Below are positions 36,756 to 44,265 of a stretch of 44,265 nucleotides of DNA, piece by piece. Source of the stretch: Lentisphaeria bacterium (GTDB lineage Bacteria > Verrucomicrobiota > Lentisphaeria > Victivallales > Victivallaceae); assembly GCA_017462015.1 (NCBI GenBank), contig JAFTRX010000108.1, positions 1 to 44,265 on the forward strand. Direction: 5' to 3'. Below the pieces are notes generated by a model that did not search any database, was not told where the DNA came from, and was given only the letters and a program-made list of their open reading frames with translations. The position numbers were made by a program, and so were the translations under genes. Position 1 is the first letter of the stretch, and the number at the start of each line of letters is the position of its first letter.

Positions 36756-37883
36756 TTACTTGGCAGCTTTTCTGGTAACGGAACGGAAAATCAGATATTT
36801 GCCATGCTCTTTTTTTATCAGGCAGATACGTTCCGTTTTTCCCGTGGAGGGGAGAGTCCAGCTGTCGATCAGCAGCGCGCAATCTTCAAAGAGGAAAATG
36901 TGTTTGATCGAGTGATCGTTGGGAGATTTTTTAACACTCTCTTTGTATTTGCTTATGATATTTTTGATTTGCGCAATAACCTTTTTGCCCTGACCGGATT
37001 TGTCCTGGTCGGCAAACTGTTTTTTCATCTCATCGGTAACGGGAATCCCCTGTCCCTCCATATAAAGCGGCCACGCTTGAGCCATGGTTGGATTACCGTT
37101 TTGCAGCATGTCGTAAAATTTCGCCATCTTTTCGGTTTGCTGATAACTGACCGACTTCCCGTTCCACAAAACCGCCATGCTGTCGGTGGAGTTCCACTTG
37201 AGAAGTTCGGTCCAGTTTTTGAAATTGCGCGATGCGGCAGTACAGTCTGCGGCAAATTTCCGGACTTCAGCTTCAATGGCAACAGAACTTTTTTCCGCGT
37301 TGTCATGCGTGACAAATTCCCGGAAAATTTTCCAGCTGCCGTTTTCTTTGCGCAAAATAATGACTCCTTTGGTTTTGACACCGTAATCCAGTTTGTAAAA
37401 CCATGCCGCCAAATCATTTTGCAGATACATCGGACCATATTGCACCTTGTCCGCAACATCTTTGACAACAGCCCGGATATTATCCTGCGCGGCTTTGACT
37501 TGAGCTTGCGCCTGTTTGACCATGTTTTTGCCCCGGTCGGTGTTATCAAGTTTGCGGTAATTCGCCAGTTGGGCATCCGTTATATTCTGTCCTTTCATCA
37601 GAAAATTGAGTTTCACCAGCTCGGAAAAGGTGAGATCGGGAGCCTGCATCCGTTCAAAAAAGAGTGCGGTACGATCCAGCAGTTTGCGGTCAATGACTTT
37701 TCTGTTTTCCGGAATTTTTACATAATCAGAGGAACAATATTTTTTCAAACCGTTCCAATCCATGTTGAAACCGGCTTTCATGGCATTGTGGACACAATTC
37801 TTCAACGCGGCTTTTTCTCCGGCAAAAGCCGATACGCCGCACACCAGAATACCGGTTATGAGCAAATGTTTGAAAATATTCAT
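36756..37883 (-). CDS. Secreted protein with two NTF2-like domains in tandem, unknown function
   Basis: 375 residues with a signal peptide (MNIFKHLLITGILVCGVSAFA, cleaved near residue 21). The mature protein appears to be an internal duplication: about 30-200 and 215-375 share the order W-L-K, a helix with a Phe-Tyr pattern, a D-T/D-RGK... or D-K-S-GQGKK segment followed by a long helix, and a final strand pair (GVIILRKENGSWKIFREF versus RICLIKKEHGKYLIFRSV). These ends resemble NTF2/SnoaL-like folds. No enzyme motif is recognised. ATG 37883 overlaps the stop of the upstream zinc-ribbon gene (ATGA), so the two are coupled. Confidence 0.75.
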   Translation of the reverse strand: MNIFKHLLITGILVCGVSAFAGEKAALKNCVHNAMKAGFNMDWNGLKKYCSSDYVKIPENRKVIDRKLLDRTALFFERMQAPDLTFSELVKLNFLMKGQNITDAQLANYRKLDNTDRGKNMVKQAQAQVKAAQDNIRAVVKDVADKVQYGPMYLQNDLAAWFYKLDYGVKTKGVIILRKENGSWKIFREFVTHDNAEKSSVAIEAEVRKFAADCTAASRNFKNWTELLKWNSTDSMAVLWNGKSVSYQQTEKMAKFYDMLQNGNPTMAQAWPLYMEGQGIPVTDEMKKQFADQDKSGQGKKVIAQIKNIISKYKESVKKSPNDHSIKHIFLFEDCALLIDSWTLPSTGKTERICLIKKEHGKYLIFRSVTRKAAK

Positions 37884-38056
37884 TTTGTATGATCTCCACT
37901 GCTTTTGAGAAACCATTCGTGCTTGCAATCCCGGCACCGGTAATGTTCTGTTCCCAACAGCAGCAGCATTATCCAGTTGGCAGCACTGTGGGCAAAACCG
38001 CAATTCTTACTGCTGCACACCGGACATACCGGGCGGTATAAACGGAATGACTTCAT
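37880..38056 (-). CDS. 58-residue zinc-ribbon protein
   Basis: A short gene reading MKSFRLYRPVCPVCSSKNC... and ending ...RCRDCKHEWFLKSSGDHTK. Two CxxC pairs (Cys11/Cys14 and Cys41/Cys44) form a zinc ribbon, with a hydrophobic stretch NWIMLLLLG (27-35) between them. An AAGGAG ribosome site sits ten bases ahead of ATG 38056 and a promoter lies at 38080-38107. Its stop overlaps the ATG of the secreted protein gene. The combination of motif, ribosome site, promoter and coupling makes it a real gene. Function unknown; similar ribbons occur in small nucleic-acid- or protein-binding adaptors. Confidence 0.78.
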   Translation of the reverse strand: MKSFRLYRPVCPVCSSKNCGFAHSAANWIMLLLLGTEHYRCRDCKHEWFLKSSGDHTK

Positions 38057-38079
38057 GTTGTTTCAAACTCCTTGTGCAT

Positions 38080-38107
38080 AATATACCGCAAAAAACGTAA
38101 AATGCAA
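38080..38107 (-). promoter_or_regulatory. Promoter of the zinc-ribbon / secreted protein pair
   Basis: On the minus strand TTGCAT (38107-38102), 16-base spacer, TATATT (38085-38080), leader about 17 bases. It starts right behind the pdxST terminator. Confidence 0.65.
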
Positions 38108-38114
38108 CAAAAAA

Positions 38115-38162
38115 GAACAGGCCGCCGCAAAACGTTTCTGTTTTTTGCAGCCGCGCCTGTTC
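38115..38162 (-). terminator. pdxST terminator
   Basis: On the minus strand a long imperfect stem (GAACAGGC at 38162-38155 pairing with GCCTGTTC at 38122-38115, inner GCAAAA/TTTTGC pairs) is followed by TTTTTT. Confidence 0.8.
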
Positions 38163-38177
38163 TCCGGGAATTAACGT

Positions 38178-38741
38178 TCAAAGCATCTCTTTTATGAAAT
38201 ATTCAGCGACCCGGCAATCACTTCCCAATTCGGGATGAAATGTCATCGCCAGCTGATTTCCCTGCCGTACCGCCGTGATGCGTCCTTCGTGTTCCGCCAG
38301 AACCTCCACACCGGGCGCGCAGAATTCGATCTGCGGTGCCCGGATGAAGCTCATGGGTACATCATCGATCCCGGCAAATTTACCAACGGTGTGAAAACTG
38401 CTCAACTGTCTGCCGTAAGCGTTGCGCCGGATCGATATGCCCATCGTGCCCAGATGAACGGTCGTATCGTCCAGAAGCTGCTGAGCCAGCAGGATGGAAC
38501 CGGCGCAGGTCGCCATGACCGGAAGACCGTTTTGTATCCGGGAACGGATTTCATCGAACATATCCAGCTCCCGGAGCAGTTTGCCCTGAACGGTGCTTTC
38601 TCCTCCCGGAAGAACGAGTGCGTCAAATGGTTGAGCAAGGTCACTTTTTTGCCGCAGCTGACAAGTTTGAACATTCAGACGGTGGAATATCGCTTCGTGT
38701 TCGGCAAAATCTCCCTGCAAAGCCAGAACTGCTATCCGCAT
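38178..38741 (-). CDS. pdxT: Pyridoxal 5'-phosphate synthase glutaminase subunit PdxT
   Basis: 187 residues, class I glutaminase. Catalytic residues: Cys79 (ATCAGS), His169 and Glu171 (FHPEL); LVLPGGEST (43-50) binds glutamine. It supplies ammonia from glutamine to PdxS. ATG 38741 shares one base with the pdxS stop (TGATG), so translation is coupled. Confidence 0.95.
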   Translation of the reverse strand: MRIAVLALQGDFAEHEAIFHRLNVQTCQLRQKSDLAQPFDALVLPGGESTVQGKLLRELDMFDEIRSRIQNGLPVMATCAGSILLAQQLLDDTTVHLGTMGISIRRNAYGRQLSSFHTVGKFAGIDDVPMSFIRAPQIEFCAPGVEVLAEHEGRITAVRQGNQLAMTFHPELGSDCRVAEYFIKEML

Positions 38742-39616
38742 CAGATACCCCGTTCTTCCATAATGATCTTGATTTCAGCCGGATTGATGCCGACCATCGC
38801 TTCGCCGAGTCCACAGGAAAGTTCAGCGATCATCTTGAAGTCCTGATAGTTGGTGACCGCTTTGACGATCGCCGCCGCCCGTTTTGCCGGGTCGCCGGAC
38901 TTGAAGATACCGGAACCGACAAAAACACCTTCAGCTCCGAGCATCATCATCAACGCCGCATCAGCCGGAGTTGCCACGCCGCCGGCGGCGAAGTTCACCA
39001 CCGGAAGTTTACCGTTTTTGTGTACGGAGAGCAGAAGGTCAAAAGGAACCTGCAGTTGTTTGGCAGCTTCATAAAGTTCGTCTTCCGACATGTTCGCCAC
39101 CCGGCGGATCTCCTGCATCATCTTGCGCATGTGCCGCACCGCCTGAACCACATCACCGGTTCCGGGTTCGCCTTTGGTGCGGATCATTGCCGCGCCTTCA
39201 TTGATACGGCGCAGAGCTTCGCCCAGATCGCGGGCTCCGCAGACGAAGGGGACTTTGAACGCGCGCTTGTCAACATGATAAATGTCATCGGCGGGGCTGA
39301 GAACTTCACTTTCGTCGATGTAGTCGATTTCAATGGCTTCCAGTATCCTTGCTTCAGCGATATGACCGATACGGCACTTCGCCATGACCGGGATGGAGAC
39401 GGCTTCCTGTATGCCGCGGATCATTCCGGGGTCGCTCATGCGGGAAACTCCGCCTGCGGCACGGATGTCGGCAGGAATACGTTCCAGTGCCATGACTGCG
39501 CAGGCTCCGGCATCTTCGGCGATTTTCGCCTGTTCCGGGGTGGTGACATCCATAATCACGCCGCCTTTGAGCATCTGGGCAAGATTGCAATTAAGTTCGT
39601 ATTGTTCGTTGTTCAT
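38741..39616 (-). CDS. pdxS: Pyridoxal 5'-phosphate synthase subunit PdxS
   Basis: 291 residues, TIM barrel. It has [13 protein letters not shown] at the start, the lysine region [11 protein letters not shown], the second catalytic lysine/phosphate loop [28 protein letters not shown] and [10 protein letters not shown]. It joins ribose 5-phosphate, glyceraldehyde 3-phosphate and ammonia into pyridoxal phosphate. A CAGGAG site precedes ATG 39616; the operon promoter is 39657-39685, facing that of the regulator. Confidence 0.97.
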   Translation of the reverse strand: MNNEQYELNCNLAQMLKGGVIMDVTTPEQAKIAEDAGACAVMALERIPADIRAAGGVSRMSDPGMIRGIQEAVSIPVMAKCRIGHIAEARILEAIEIDYIDESEVLSPADDIYHVDKRAFKVPFVCGARDLGEALRRINEGAAMIRTKGEPGTGDVVQAVRHMRKMMQEIRRVANMSEDELYEAAKQLQVPFDLLLSVHKNGKLPVVNFAAGGVATPADAALMMMLGAEGVFVGSGIFKSGDPAKRAAAIVKAVTNYQDFKMIAELSCGLGEAMVGINPAEIKIIMEERGI

Positions 39617-39648
39617 GATTTTTTCTCCTGTTTTTTGTGGTTTGTGAC

Positions 39649-39677
39649 TTGATTTTAATATAACATCATGGTATATT
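39649..39677 (+). promoter_or_regulatory. Promoter of the MocR/PdxR-like regulator
   Basis: TTGATT (39649-39654), 17-base spacer, TATATT (39672-39677). Transcription would start about 15 bases before ATG 39699, so the leader is very short and lacks a clear ribosome site. Confidence 0.65.
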
Positions 39678-39685
39678 CAATACAA
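39657..39685 (-). promoter_or_regulatory. pdxST promoter
   Basis: On the minus strand TTGTAT (39685-39680), 17-base spacer, TATATT (39662-39657). It overlaps the divergent regulator promoter almost completely. Confidence 0.65.
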
Positions 39686-39710
39686 ACTTTAAAATTGTAT
39701 GGATTACAAT
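39671..39710. promoter_or_regulatory. Candidate PdxR-like operator sites
   Basis: Three nested palindromes: GTAT-ATTCA-ATAC (39671-39683), ATACAA-N9-TTGTAT (39680-39700) and ATTGTA-TGGAT-TACAAT (39694-39710). They cover the -35 box of pdxST, the -10 box of the regulator and its start codon, as expected for a regulator controlling both directions. Confidence 0.6.
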
Positions 39711-41117
39711 ATAATGCCGACAAATTCATTTGATGATTTTTATTTGAGCTGGACACCGGATAAGAGAAAAATCAAGCGTCCGTACTATCTTACTCTCGCC
39801 AATGCGCTGGAGGCGGACATCGTTTCCGGGAAATTGGTTTCCGGAACCAAACTGCCGCCGCAACGGGAGTTGGCAGATTATCTGGACTTGAATTTCACCA
39901 CGGTCACGCAGGCGTACAATCTCTGCCGGGAACGGAAGTTGATATATGGAGTGACGGGGCGGGGGACATTTGTTTCGCCGCTTCCGGGAAAGAATGTGAT
40001 TCAGCATACCGGAGATTTGCCGGATATCATCGAACTTGGATTGCTGAAAGGTTTTGATCAAGTTAAAGCGCCGATAATTGAAGCGAGCAAAAATGTTTTG
40101 CAAAAAGGCTATATTGAAGAGCTGTACTCTTACACCGATGCTGCCGGACACTTGCATCAGCGGGTGGCGGGGGCGCATTGGATGACGCAGATGGATGTCC
40201 ACACCGACTGTGAACATATTGCCATCTTTTCCGGCGCGCAGAATATCATCAGCGCCACACTGCTCTCGCTGTTTAAAATCGGAGACAAAATCGCCGTAGA
40301 TGAGTACACTTATTCCAACCTTATCGGAATGGCGCGATTGTCGCACATCCGCTTGATCCCGGTTCGGGGGGATGCTGAAGGCATGGATGCTTCTGAGCTG
40401 GAAGCGGTGTGCCGCAAAGAGGATGTCAGCGGAATATTTCTGATGCCGAACTGTGCCAATCCTACCACCTGTACCATTCCGGAACGGCGCAAGGATGAAT
40501 TGGCAAAAGTCATTGCCCGTTATAAACTTATTCTCATCGAGGATGATAATACCGGTATCCCATTGCACTCCGGAAAGGAGTATCACTCCATGTTTTCCCG
40601 GCTGCCGGAACAAACCATTTATATCTGCAATTCAACCATGGCGCTCTGCAACGGTTTGCGGGTGGCGTTTGCCGCATTTCCGGAGGCGTTCCGGGTGCAG
40701 CTGTTGAATGCGTTGTTTCATTTGAGCATCAAGACCTCATCGCTGGATGCGGAAATCATGACGGAACTGATACTCAATGGGAAAGCGGCGAAGATATTGG
40801 AGTTGAAAAACGATTTGGCGCGTGAGCGGAATCAGACATTTGACCGCTTTTTCCCGGAAGCGGTGATTCCCGGTTCTCCTGCGGCATTTTTCCGCTGGCT
40901 GCCGATACCCAGGATGGAGATGGATGAGATGGATATTGAAAGAAGGCTGCAGCAAATGGGGGTCAATGTGTATTGTTCATACCGTTTTACAGTAAATCGC
41001 AATCCGCACAATTTTATGCGGATTGCGATTTCGTCTCCCCATACAACAGCGGAGTTGGAAAAGGGCTGTTCCATCATCCGCGACTTTTTCCGGGAGAATA
41101 CGTCCCGGGGCAATTGA
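39699..41117 (+). CDS. MocR/PdxR-like GntR regulator with degenerate aminotransferase domain
   Basis: 472 residues. Residues about 20-90 form a GntR winged helix (LPPQRELADYLDLNFTTVTQAY, GRGTFVSP). Residues about 115-470 have the type I aminotransferase fold, with LMPNCANPTTCTIPERR and RIAISSP. The Schiff-base lysine expected in S-K-T-L-x-P-G-L-R is replaced: the segment reads NSTMALCNGLR with Met314 at that place. The EDDY tyrosine is also lost (ED-Asp283-Asn284). It lies divergent to pdxST, so it is probably their regulator, yet cannot hold PLP covalently as PdxR does. Start ATG 39699 is uncertain; ATG 39714 is an alternative and neither has a clear ribosome site. Confidence 0.85.
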   Translation: MDYNIMPTNSFDDFYLSWTPDKRKIKRPYYLTLANALEADIVSGKLVSGTKLPPQRELADYLDLNFTTVTQAYNLCRERKLIYGVTGRGTFVSPLPGKNVIQHTGDLPDIIELGLLKGFDQVKAPIIEASKNVLQKGYIEELYSYTDAAGHLHQRVAGAHWMTQMDVHTDCEHIAIFSGAQNIISATLLSLFKIGDKIAVDEYTYSNLIGMARLSHIRLIPVRGDAEGMDASELEAVCRKEDVSGIFLMPNCANPTTCTIPERRKDELAKVIARYKLILIEDDNTGIPLHSGKEYHSMFSRLPEQTIYICNSTMALCNGLRVAFAAFPEAFRVQLLNALFHLSIKTSSLDAEIMTELILNGKAAKILELKNDLARERNQTFDRFFPEAVIPGSPAAFFRWLPIPRMEMDEMDIERRLQQMGVNVYCSYRFTVNRNPHNFMRIAISSPHTTAELEKGCSIIRDFFRENTSRGN

Positions 41118-41126
41118 ACCGGGACG
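41101..41126. terminator. Weak hairpin at the end of the regulator gene
   Basis: CGTCCCGG (41101-41108) pairs with CCGGGACG (41119-41126) over the regulator's stop codon, between convergent genes. No U-run follows on either strand. Confidence 0.4.
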
Positions 41127-41135
41127 CGGTAACGG

Positions 41136-42428
41136 TCACAAACTCTCTTTTTTCAATCTGGCACTGAGCCGCACGGAACAGAAATCCGGACCGCACATGG
41201 TGCAGTACTCTGAGCCGTGCTGATTGGGCGCGGAACTTTCCTGCAATGCCTGATTACGCAATTCTCTTGCCCACTCCGGATCGAGTGCCGAAGCGAACTG
41301 CTTTTCCCAGTCGAATTTTGCTCTGGCATCGGAAATGGCATCATCGCGGTCGCGGCATCCCGGTTTGTGCAAAGCCACATCGGCGGCATGGGCGGCGATT
41401 TTGAATGCGACCACGCCCCGGCGGACATCGTCGGCATTGGGGAGGCCAAGATGTTCTTTCGGGGTGACGTAACACAACATTGCCGCGCCGTAAAAGGCGC
41501 CCATCATGCCGCCCATTCCGGCGACAAAGTGGTCATATCCCGGAGCGCAGTCGATCACGACCGGACCGAGAATGTAAAACGGCGCATCACCGCAAATCTC
41601 GCGTTCCCGCTTCATGTTGAGTTCGATTTGATCCAACGGCACATGACCGGGACCTTCCACCATCGCCTGTACGTTGGCGGCGCGGCAGCGGGAAACCAGT
41701 TCGCCGAGCGTATCCAGTTCGGCAAACTGCGCTTCATCGGAGGCATCCGCCAGACAGCCGGGACGCAGACCGTCACCGAGCGACAATGTGACATCGTACT
41801 GCTGACAGATGGCAAGAATCTCATCAAAGGCTTCGTAGAACGGATTTTCCTTTTTATTTTCCTGCATCCATGCCGCAAGCAATGCTCCGCCGCGGCTGAC
41901 GATACCCAGTTTCCGCTTCAAGGCAAGCGGGACATATTTCCGCAGTAAACCTGCGTGGATGGTCATGTAATCCACCCCCTGTTCCGCCTGTTCACGGATG
42001 ACAGAGAGAATCTTCTCTCTGGCAAAATCACTGTTGCCGTAGCGGGCAACGATCTCATAAATCGGCACCGTGCCAAGCGGGGCAGGGCTTTGCTCCAGTA
42101 TGGCACTCCGGATGGAGGTGATTTCCCCGCCGGTACTCAAATCCATGACGGTGTCAGCTCCGTAGTGCAAAGCGATGGCAAGTTTGCTTTTCTCTGCGCC
42201 GGGGCAGCTGGACAAGGTGGAATTGCCGATGTTGGCATTGATTTTTGTCCGCAAAATTCTGCCGATGCCGCAGGGAATCAGTTGTTTATGGTTGATGTTG
42301 GCTGGGATTACGATGGTTCCGGCGGCAACACCATTCATAATGGTTTCAAGCGGGAGCGCTTCAACACGGGCAACATGCTGCATTTGTGAAGTTGCGATAC
42401 CCTTTTTTGCATATTCCATTTGTGTCAT
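41136..42428 (-). CDS. thiC: Phosphomethylpyrimidine synthase ThiC
   Basis: 430 residues, the shorter ThiC form. Motifs include NIGNS, YGADTVMDLSTGG, IREQAEQGVDYMTIHAG, SRGGALLAAWM, LSLGDGLRPG, MVEGPGHVPLDQI and the C-terminal radical-SAM cluster CTMCGPDFC (Cys-x2-Cys-x4-Cys). It rearranges aminoimidazole ribotide into the thiamin pyrimidine HMP-P, an oxygen-sensitive step. ATG 42428 overlaps the thiE stop (ATGA), behind GAGG. It is last in the thi4-thiE-thiC operon. Confidence 0.97.
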   Translation of the reverse strand: MTQMEYAKKGIATSQMQHVARVEALPLETIMNGVAAGTIVIPANINHKQLIPCGIGRILRTKINANIGNSTLSSCPGAEKSKLAIALHYGADTVMDLSTGGEITSIRSAILEQSPAPLGTVPIYEIVARYGNSDFAREKILSVIREQAEQGVDYMTIHAGLLRKYVPLALKRKLGIVSRGGALLAAWMQENKKENPFYEAFDEILAICQQYDVTLSLGDGLRPGCLADASDEAQFAELDTLGELVSRCRAANVQAMVEGPGHVPLDQIELNMKREREICGDAPFYILGPVVIDCAPGYDHFVAGMGGMMGAFYGAAMLCYVTPKEHLGLPNADDVRRGVVAFKIAAHAADVALHKPGCRDRDDAISDARAKFDWEKQFASALDPEWARELRNQALQESSAPNQHGSEYCTMCGPDFCSVRLSARLKKESL

Positions 42429-43078
42429 AACGCACCTCGCATAATATTCCGCAGATGTCTGACTTTAGCTTCCACATCCGGGGCTTGTGTTATTTCAGTG
42501 ACCATAGCGATGTGTTTGAACCCTTTTTTACAGAGCATTTCCAGATGATGCTCCTTGATACCGCCCATGATGGAAAAAGGGCAGGTGACTGCCGGTGCAA
42601 GGCTTTCGATGGTCTCCAATCCCAAAGCGCCGCAGGCGACACTTTTGGTTTTAGTCGGAAACATCGGGCCGATGTTCAAGTAAGAACAACCTCCGGCAAG
42701 CGCCGCGCTGATCTCCTGAGCATTGTGCGTGGATACTCCGAAAAAGAGTTCCGGAGCCAGTTTTTTAGCTGCGCTCAAAGGGAAATCATCCTGTCCGAGA
42801 TGAACTCCGTCAGCTTGCGTCGCCATGGCAATATCCAGCCGGTCGTCAACGATCAGAAGCATTTGGTAACGGTCGGTGATGAGTTTGCACTTCTGCACCA
42901 GTTCAAACATAGCGCAGTCAGAAATATTCTTCTCCCGGATTTGAACGATCTTCGCTCCGGCGGCGGCGATGGCGGCGACGATATCGCACACATCGCGTCC
43001 GTTGCAGAATTCGGAACTCACCACCGGGTAAAGGTCTGAACTTTTGAATATTTCAAGGCGTTCCTGCAAAGTACGCAT
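42425..43078 (-). CDS. thiE: Thiamin phosphate synthase ThiE
   Basis: 217 residues, TIM barrel. It shows VQIREKN, LLIVDDRLDIA, ADGVHLGQDD, FGVSTHNAQEI, YLNIGPMFPTKTK and SIMGGI, all ThiE landmarks. It couples HMP-pyrophosphate with the thiazole phosphate to make thiamin phosphate. ATG 43078 is preferred, with AAGG ten bases ahead, over an in-frame TTG at 43084 that stands too close to that site. It overlaps the thi4 end by none and thiC by four bases. Confidence 0.94.
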   Translation of the reverse strand: MRTLQERLEIFKSSDLYPVVSSEFCNGRDVCDIVAAIAAAGAKIVQIREKNISDCAMFELVQKCKLITDRYQMLLIVDDRLDIAMATQADGVHLGQDDFPLSAAKKLAPELFFGVSTHNAQEISAALAGGCSYLNIGPMFPTKTKSVACGALGLETIESLAPAVTCPFSIMGGIKEHHLEMLCKKGFKHIAMVTEITQAPDVEAKVRHLRNIMRGAL

Positions 43079-43080
43079 GA

Positions 43081-43860
43081 TCAACGGCCTTTTTCGATGA
43101 TGAGTTTTGCCACTTTTCTTCCGGACATCAGCATGCCGCCGAAGATGGGACCCATGCGGTAACCGCCCATGACGTTGTTGGCGCTCATGCCGCAGGCGTA
43201 AAGTCCGGGGTAGTAGCAGCGGGTGTTTTCAACGGTGGATGCTTCGCCGTTTTCCACCCACATCGGTTTTTCACCAATGATATCGCCGGTGGGGGTGTCA
43301 AGCTGGATCTTGGCTTTTTTGACGGCAAGGTTGAGGATTTCACTGGGATGCCCCGTACCATCGACGACGTTTTCGGCGATCACGGTCAGCGGGTCAACGT
43401 GCAGTCCCAGGCGCTCCACGCAGGTCCAGTTGATGACAAGGCCGTTGACTTTTCCGTTTTTGAAAACGAGATCTTCGACGCTCACGGAGTTGAATATGGT
43501 GGCACCGGCTTTTACTGCTCCAAAGATAAGACCGCTTGCCATTTCCACGGAATCAAGGGTGTGATATCCGGGGGCGTTTTCCAGTTGTTTATGGGTGATG
43601 CTGAAATCGTCGAGGATATCCAGTGCTTCATCCTGAACGACGACTTCATTGAAGAGCATACCGCCGCCCCAGGTTCCGCCGCCGGGGGCAAGTTTCCGCT
43701 CAAAAACAGCGGTTTTGAGCCCGGCATCTGCCAGGTAACGCGCAGCGACCAGCGCGGAGGGACCGCCGCCGACCAGAGCGACATCGAGTTTCAATCCGTC
43801 GATGAGCTTGCTGCTGAACTTGTTGATGATTGCTGTGGAGATGATGTTTTCCGCTGACAT
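43081..43860 (-). CDS. thi4: Thi4-type thiazole synthase, non-suicide (sulfide-using) form
   Basis: 259 residues. A dinucleotide fold starts at [14 protein letters not shown] (28-41), followed by [31 protein letters not shown] and [18 protein letters not shown]. Where the yeast suicide enzyme has its sulfur-donating cysteine, this protein reads GLHVDP with His154, as in the methanogen enzyme that uses free sulfide and iron. It would make ADP-thiazole from NAD, glycine and sulfide. This explains the absence of thiG, thiS, thiF and thiH here. It is the first gene after the TPP riboswitch, with its ribosome site AAAGGA inside a hairpin. Confidence 0.92.
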   Translation of the reverse strand: MSAENIISTAIINKFSSKLIDGLKLDVALVGGGPSALVAARYLADAGLKTAVFERKLAPGGGTWGGGMLFNEVVVQDEALDILDDFSITHKQLENAPGYHTLDSVEMASGLIFGAVKAGATIFNSVSVEDLVFKNGKVNGLVINWTCVERLGLHVDPLTVIAENVVDGTGHPSEILNLAVKKAKIQLDTPTGDIIGEKPMWVENGEASTVENTRCYYPGLYACGMSANNVMGGYRMGPIFGGMLMSGRKVAKLIIEKGR

Positions 43861-43861
43861 A

Positions 43862-43895
43862 CCGGAAATCCTTTCCGGAGCATTTTTTCTGCTCC
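43862..43895 (-). promoter_or_regulatory. Expression platform: ribosome-site hairpin and competing hairpin
   Basis: On the minus strand CCGGAAA-GGA-TTTCCGG (43878-43862) encloses the thi4 ribosome site AAAGGA. A second hairpin GGAGCA-N7-TGCTCC (43895-43877) shares two bases with it, so the two compete. No terminator U-run is seen, suggesting control at translation. Confidence 0.65.
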
Positions 43896-43959
43896 CGTTG
43901 TGGGCATGTCGGTGCGGATCGCACCCGATAAAGTGTGTAACAAAAATGTTTTCATCTTC

Positions 43960-44045
43960 TCTTTCCTACGCCGGCATTACCCGTTTCAGGTTCAAAGGGT
44001 TTGATCTCAGCCATTGTCACCGCGACAACAGCACCCCTGTGTTAC
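43960..44045 (-). ncRNA. TPP riboswitch (THI element)
   Basis: Read on the minus strand the leader carries the conserved thiamin-pyrophosphate aptamer parts in order: ACAGGGGTGCT, GGCTGAGA, ACCCTTTGAACCTGA and CGGGTAATGCCGGCGTAGGAA (shortened here to key blocks). The ends pair in the expected P1 helix region. It lies between the promoter at 44055-44083 and thi4, so it controls the thi4-thiE-thiC operon: thiamin pyrophosphate binding should lower expression. Confidence 0.95.
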
Positions 44046-44054
44046 AATGCGTTT

Positions 44055-44083
44055 AATATAACCCGTTTTGCTTGCAATGTCAA
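44055..44083 (-). promoter_or_regulatory. thi operon promoter
   Basis: On the minus strand TTGACA (44083-44078), 17-base spacer, TATATT (44060-44055), directly ahead of the TPP riboswitch. Confidence 0.8.
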
Positions 44084-44124
44084 GTTGTTTTGCAAAAAAA
44101 CACCGATTCAAATCATGATTCCCC

Positions 44125-44265
44125 GCATTCCTCAATAAATATCTTTGAGGAGTGCGATACCTCGGGTATGAAGTGTGTCTATTGGCATGCAGAATCGCTG
44201 GTGTACCCGATAGGCAATGCAACGCTTTTCACCGCGCACAAACTTGCCAGCCGGAGGGAGACAGC
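44125..44265 (+). other. Unassigned structured intergenic DNA at the window end
   Basis: No gene is recognised. GCATTCCTCAA (44125-44135) pairs with TTGAGGAGTGC (44145-44155) with one G-U pair. Further on, TCGGGTA (about 44162-44168) pairs with TACCCGA (about 44204-44210), and AGGCAA with TTGCC around 44212-44249. This nested pattern could be a small RNA or a leader of a gene beyond the window. I see no convincing promoter, so orientation is unsettled. Confidence 0.35.

Noticed and set aside
41101..41126. Strong terminator between regulator and thiC
   Set aside because: A stem is present but no U-run on either strand, so listed only as a weak hairpin.

Overview
The window looks like a chromosomal stretch of a Gram-negative, probably anaerobic bacterium of the PVC group, most likely Lentisphaerae (Victivallis-like). 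This is an inference from content: a TIGR04073-type exosortase-associated protein, LspA, a murein amidase lipoprotein and an L,D-transpeptidase point to a Gram-negative envelope, and a sulfide-using type Thi4 plus ThyX fit an anaerobe. There is no rRNA, tRNA, CRISPR array, prophage or transposase. Gene density is high, genes are packed into short operons with ATGA or TGATG overlaps, and most content is core metabolism.

Layout. 1-393: gene-free repeat cluster. 394-6850 (minus): operon of a GH2 beta-galactosidase, a polytopic membrane protein and a nitrilase-GDPD fusion. 7007-9438 (plus): flippase-like membrane protein and a MetF-like reductase with a Cys-rich tail. 9888-13001 (plus): typA, thyX, yfcE-like phosphoesterase. 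13070-14211 (minus): two Hsp20 proteins, one Cys-rich. 14518-16355 (plus): rsmB and trmL. 16541-19339 (minus): small membrane protein, purU and a sigma-70 factor. 19517-23697 (plus): mfd and a PHP phosphoesterase. 23633-27268 (minus): LysM/L,D-transpeptidase, accA, short argA and murein amidase. 27398-30103: metallo-beta-lactamase-fold protein, ybaK, M24 peptidase. 30233-35961 (plus): plsY, TIGR04073 protein, ychF, dksA-like, lspA, nnr, pyrE. 36040-36659 (minus): HepT/MntA toxin-antitoxin pair. 36756-38056 (minus): a secreted duplicated-domain protein and a 58-residue zinc-ribbon protein. 38178-41117: pdxST divergent from a MocR/PdxR-like regulator. 41136-44083 (minus): TPP riboswitch-controlled thi4-thiE-thiC.

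How the parts work together. The right end is a cofactor block: PdxS/PdxT make pyridoxal phosphate, with a divergent GntR/aminotransferase-fold regulator and palindromic sites between them; Thi4, ThiE and ThiC supply the thiazole, the coupling enzyme and the pyrimidine of thiamin, under a TPP riboswitch whose downstream hairpin covers the ribosome binding site. ThyX, PurU and the MetF-like protein touch folate one-carbon metabolism but are not linked in one operon.

The most unusual points are: a dispersed mosaic repeat family with conserved ends and variable centres (copies near 305, 9483, 13462, 14425, remnant near 35094); the nitrilase-GDPD fusion; a PdxR-like regulator without its PLP-binding lysine; a Cys-rich small heat-shock protein; a zinc-ribbon micro-gene coupled to a secreted duplicated-domain protein; and a strikingly uniform promoter pattern, TTGAnn-N17-TATATT, ahead of about ten genes.
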